In this document: positions 62,293 through 64,000 of the stretch, piece after piece | Numbering within the stretch: position 1 is the stretch's first letter | How the letters are laid out: each line of letters starts with the position of its first letter | NCBI GenBank assembly: GCA_900078775.1 | Contig: LT549889.1 | Coordinates: forward strand, 1,798,001-1,862,000 | Direction of reading: 5' to 3' | Source of the DNA: Mycolicibacterium aurum | Lineage (GTDB): Bacteria > Actinomycetota > Actinomycetes > Mycobacteriales > Mycobacteriaceae | DNA: 64,000 nt | Notes under the pieces: generated by a model | Databases searched by the model: none | Told to the model about the DNA's origin: nothing | The model's input: the letters and a program-made list of their open reading frames with translations, nothing else | Translations under genes and position numbers: made by a program

Positions 62293-63020
62293 GCACCGGG
62301 ACGCGGGTCCTGCTGCTGGGCGGCACCGGGGAGGCCCGGGCGCTGGCCGCCCGCCTGCATCCGCACCTCGAGGTGATCAGCTCGCTGGCCGGACGGGTGC
62401 CCGACCCGGCGCTACCGGTCGGCGAGGTGCGCATCGGCGGGTTCGGCGGCCCGGACGGACTGGCGCAGTGGTTGCGCGCCAACGACATCACCGCGGTGGT
62501 GGACGCCACCCATCCGTTCGCCGCGACCATCACGGCCAATGCCGCGGTCGCCGCGACGCAGGTCGGTCTGCCGCATCTGGTGCTGGCCCGGCCGGCCTGG
62601 CCGGACGGGGACGCCATCGTGGTGGCCTCCGACGTCGAGGCCGCCGCCGTGGTCGCCCGCGACGGCTACCGCCGGGTGTTTCTGACCACCGGGCGTTCGG
62701 GCACCGCGGCGTTCCGGGACACCGATGCGTGGTTCCTGATCCGGGCGGTCACCGCGCCGAGCCCCGACCTGTTGCCGGCCCGGCACGAGATCCTGCTGTC
62801 CCGCGGCCCGTACCGGGTGGACGGTGAGCGGGAACTGATGCGCGAGCACGGTATCGACGCGCTGGTGACCAAGAACAGCGGCGGAGACATGACCCGGGCC
62901 AAGCTCGATGCCGCCGCCGAACTGGGGGTACCGGTGATCATGGTGCGCCGGCCCGCACTGCCCGCCGGGGTGCGGGTGGTACACAGCGTGGACGCCGCGC
63001 TTGCCTGGCTGAGGCCCTAG
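62289..63020 (+). CDS. cobK: Precorrin-6A reductase
   Basis: A 243-residue NADPH-dependent reductase that converts precorrin-6A to dihydro-precorrin-6 (precorrin-6B). LLLGGTGEARALAARLHP is the nucleotide-binding start, VVDATHPFAATITANAAVAA the central signature and VTKNSGGDMTRAKLDAAAELGVPVIMVRRP the C-terminal one. The start is TTG 62289, which overlaps the cobM stop by 4 bp; a longer frame from 62097 lies inside cobM. Its end overlaps the convergent phosphotransferase gene. Confidence 0.95.
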   Translation: MSTGTRVLLLGGTGEARALAARLHPHLEVISSLAGRVPDPALPVGEVRIGGFGGPDGLAQWLRANDITAVVDATHPFAATITANAAVAATQVGLPHLVLARPAWPDGDAIVVASDVEAAAVVARDGYRRVFLTTGRSGTAAFRDTDAWFLIRAVTAPSPDLLPARHEILLSRGPYRVDGERELMREHGIDALVTKNSGGDMTRAKLDAAAELGVPVIMVRRPALPAGVRVVHSVDAALAWLRP

Positions 63021-64000
63021 ATCAGCGCCAGGCTGTCGAGTTCGCGGATGGCCCGGCAGGATCGCTGCGCCATGGCCAGCATCATGTCGTCGCCACGGTC
63101 GGTGGAGTTGGCGAACGCGACGCCGAACACGATGATCAGCGGGGCCTGCAGCATGCCGAGGCGGTAGTCGCGCCAGCAGGTTTCCAGGTCGTAGTCCGCC
63201 ACCCCGAGCGCGCCCAGTTCGCGGTGGTACTCGCCCACCAGTTGGCGTTCCGCGGCGGCACGCGTCTGCGGGTCCAGGCTGGTGCCGGTGAAGTAGGCGA
63301 GATCCCTTGTCGGCAGCCCGGATCCGAGGGTCTGCCAGTCCACGATGGTAACCCGGGTGCGGTCCGGGTCGAACAGCATGTTGTCCAGCCGGTAGTCGCC
63401 GTGCAGCAGGGCGAACCGGTCGGATTCGGCCAGGAGCCACGGCGTCACCATCGCCATCGCGGCGGCCAGCGTGGCGCGGTCCTCGGCGCTCATCCGGTCG
63501 CCGAGTTTCTCCAGCGTCATCTCGGTGGCCATCTTGGCCACATCGCCCATGCCCGAGGCCATCCCGTCGTCGGGCTTGGGCATGGCGATACCGGGGAAGT
63601 CGGTCAGCTTCGGGTCGCACCAGCTCGGCGCGTGCAGCCCGGCCAGCGCCCGCACCGCCAGCTCGGCTTCGGCGACGCCGCACCCGGCGATCTGATCACC
63701 CTGCTCGGCGGGTGCCATATCGGCCAGCAGCAGCACGAATTCGGCGCCCTCCCCGGCGATCTCGCAGTGGTAGTGGTGCGGGACGGGCACCTGCAACCGG
63801 TCGGCGACATTGGTGTAGAAGGCGTGCTCGGAGCGGTATCCGATGGCCACCCGGTCCCGGACGGTGTCGTCCTGGGAGGGCAGTTTGACCGCGAACGTGG
63901 CGGGCAGCCCGTCGGTTTCGCCGCCGTAGCGCACGGTCAGCCGGTAGGTCGCCCCGGTCTGCCCGGTCCCGATCGGGGTGACATCGACGGCGCCGACGTC
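63017..64000 (-). CDS. APH-like phosphotransferase, 5' end outside window
   Basis: The C-terminal 327 residues of an aminoglycoside-phosphotransferase-fold protein; the frame runs through base 64000 without a start (…TPIGTGQTGATYRLTV then RYGG). The lysine strand TFAVKLPS, catalytic LLHGDYRLDNMLFD (H-x-D-x4-N) and metal-binding VTIVDWQT are intact. Many mycobacterial members of this group act on small metabolites rather than on antibiotics, so resistance should not be assumed. It is convergent with cobK. Confidence 0.85.
   Translation of the reverse strand, partial: DVGAVDVTPIGTGQTGATYRLTVRYGGETDGLPATFAVKLPSQDDTVRDRVAIGYRSEHAFYTNVADRLQVPVPHHYHCEIAGEGAEFVLLLADMAPAEQGDQIAGCGVAEAELAVRALAGLHAPSWCDPKLTDFPGIAMPKPDDGMASGMGDVAKMATEMTLEKLGDRMSAEDRATLAAAMAMVTPWLLAESDRFALLHGDYRLDNMLFDPDRTRVTIVDWQTLGSGLPTRDLAYFTGTSLDPQTRAAAERQLVGEYHRELGALGVADYDLETCWRDYRLGMLQAPLIIVFGVAFANSTDRGDDMMLAMAQRSCRAIRELDSLALI

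Noticed and set aside
63017-64000. Aminoglycoside resistance gene
   Set aside because: Only the general kinase fold is visible, and the genomic setting is core chromosome; resistance cannot be inferred.

Overview
The window is chromosomal DNA from a GC-rich actinobacterium, almost certainly a rapidly growing Mycobacterium (Mycolicibacterium). Three things support this. First, there is a mycothiol gene (mshC), the Pup-proteasome system (mpa, dop, pup, prcB, prcA, pafA, pafB, pafC), LppK/LppL and MTB12-type proteins. Second, from about 5.5 kb to the right end the genes follow the M. tuberculosis H37Rv order from Rv2141c down to Rv2070c (Rv names are recalled from memory, not searched). Third, GTG/TTG starts and leaderless promoters are common. 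No PE/PPE genes, insertion sequences, phage genes or CRISPR arrays were seen.

Layout. (1) 1-5.3 kb: an arsenic-type accessory island, arsD-trxB-trxA-arsA-permease-small thioredoxin, ending in the decayed tail of a flavin monooxygenase (ArsO-like) and stopping at the 3' end of a tRNA-Leu(GAG) gene, a typical island boundary. (2) 5.4-18.3 kb: M20 peptidase, PEBP protein, an lppL-DUF5703-pyrD operon, the uppP cluster, cysQ, mshC, an SDR and a DUF1254 lipoprotein. (3) 18.3-34.1 kb: PAC2 protein, metH behind an SAH-riboswitch-like leader, glcP-type sugar porter, hisE-hisG, a DUF4126/flavin oxidoreductase pair, a recB-like/thioesterase/DinB operon, trmI, and two MTB12-domain exported proteins. (4) 34.3-51.2 kb: the Pup-proteasome locus, split between mpa and dop by about 8 kb. 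That insert carries two paralogous membrane proteins, a histidine kinase and response regulator encoded tail to tail, and a complete ectABCD operon. (5) 51.3-64 kb: tatA-tatC-helY, a DUF4333 protein, a 5'-3' exonuclease, pepE, an Rv2074-like flavin/deazaflavin protein, an SDR-cobL-cobM-cobK cobalamin operon, and a partial phosphotransferase.

How the parts fit together. metH needs cobalamin, and cobL/M/K make part of its corrin ring. hisE and hisG start histidine synthesis. Dop/PafA/Pup/Mpa/PrcAB form one degradation pathway, and PafBC are DNA-damage regulators from the same locus. TatA/TatC form the twin-arginine translocase. The most interesting unexplained unit is the membrane-protein/kinase/regulator/membrane-protein block beside ectABCD. 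Its second operon and the ectoine operon diverge from one 334-bp intergenic region that carries an 11-bp tandem direct repeat, the geometry expected for an OmpR-family regulator. This suggests a dedicated osmolyte-control module. The other notable oddities are an in-frame 2x30-bp repeat inside trmI and recurring -10-like hexamers placed 5-7 nt before start codons.
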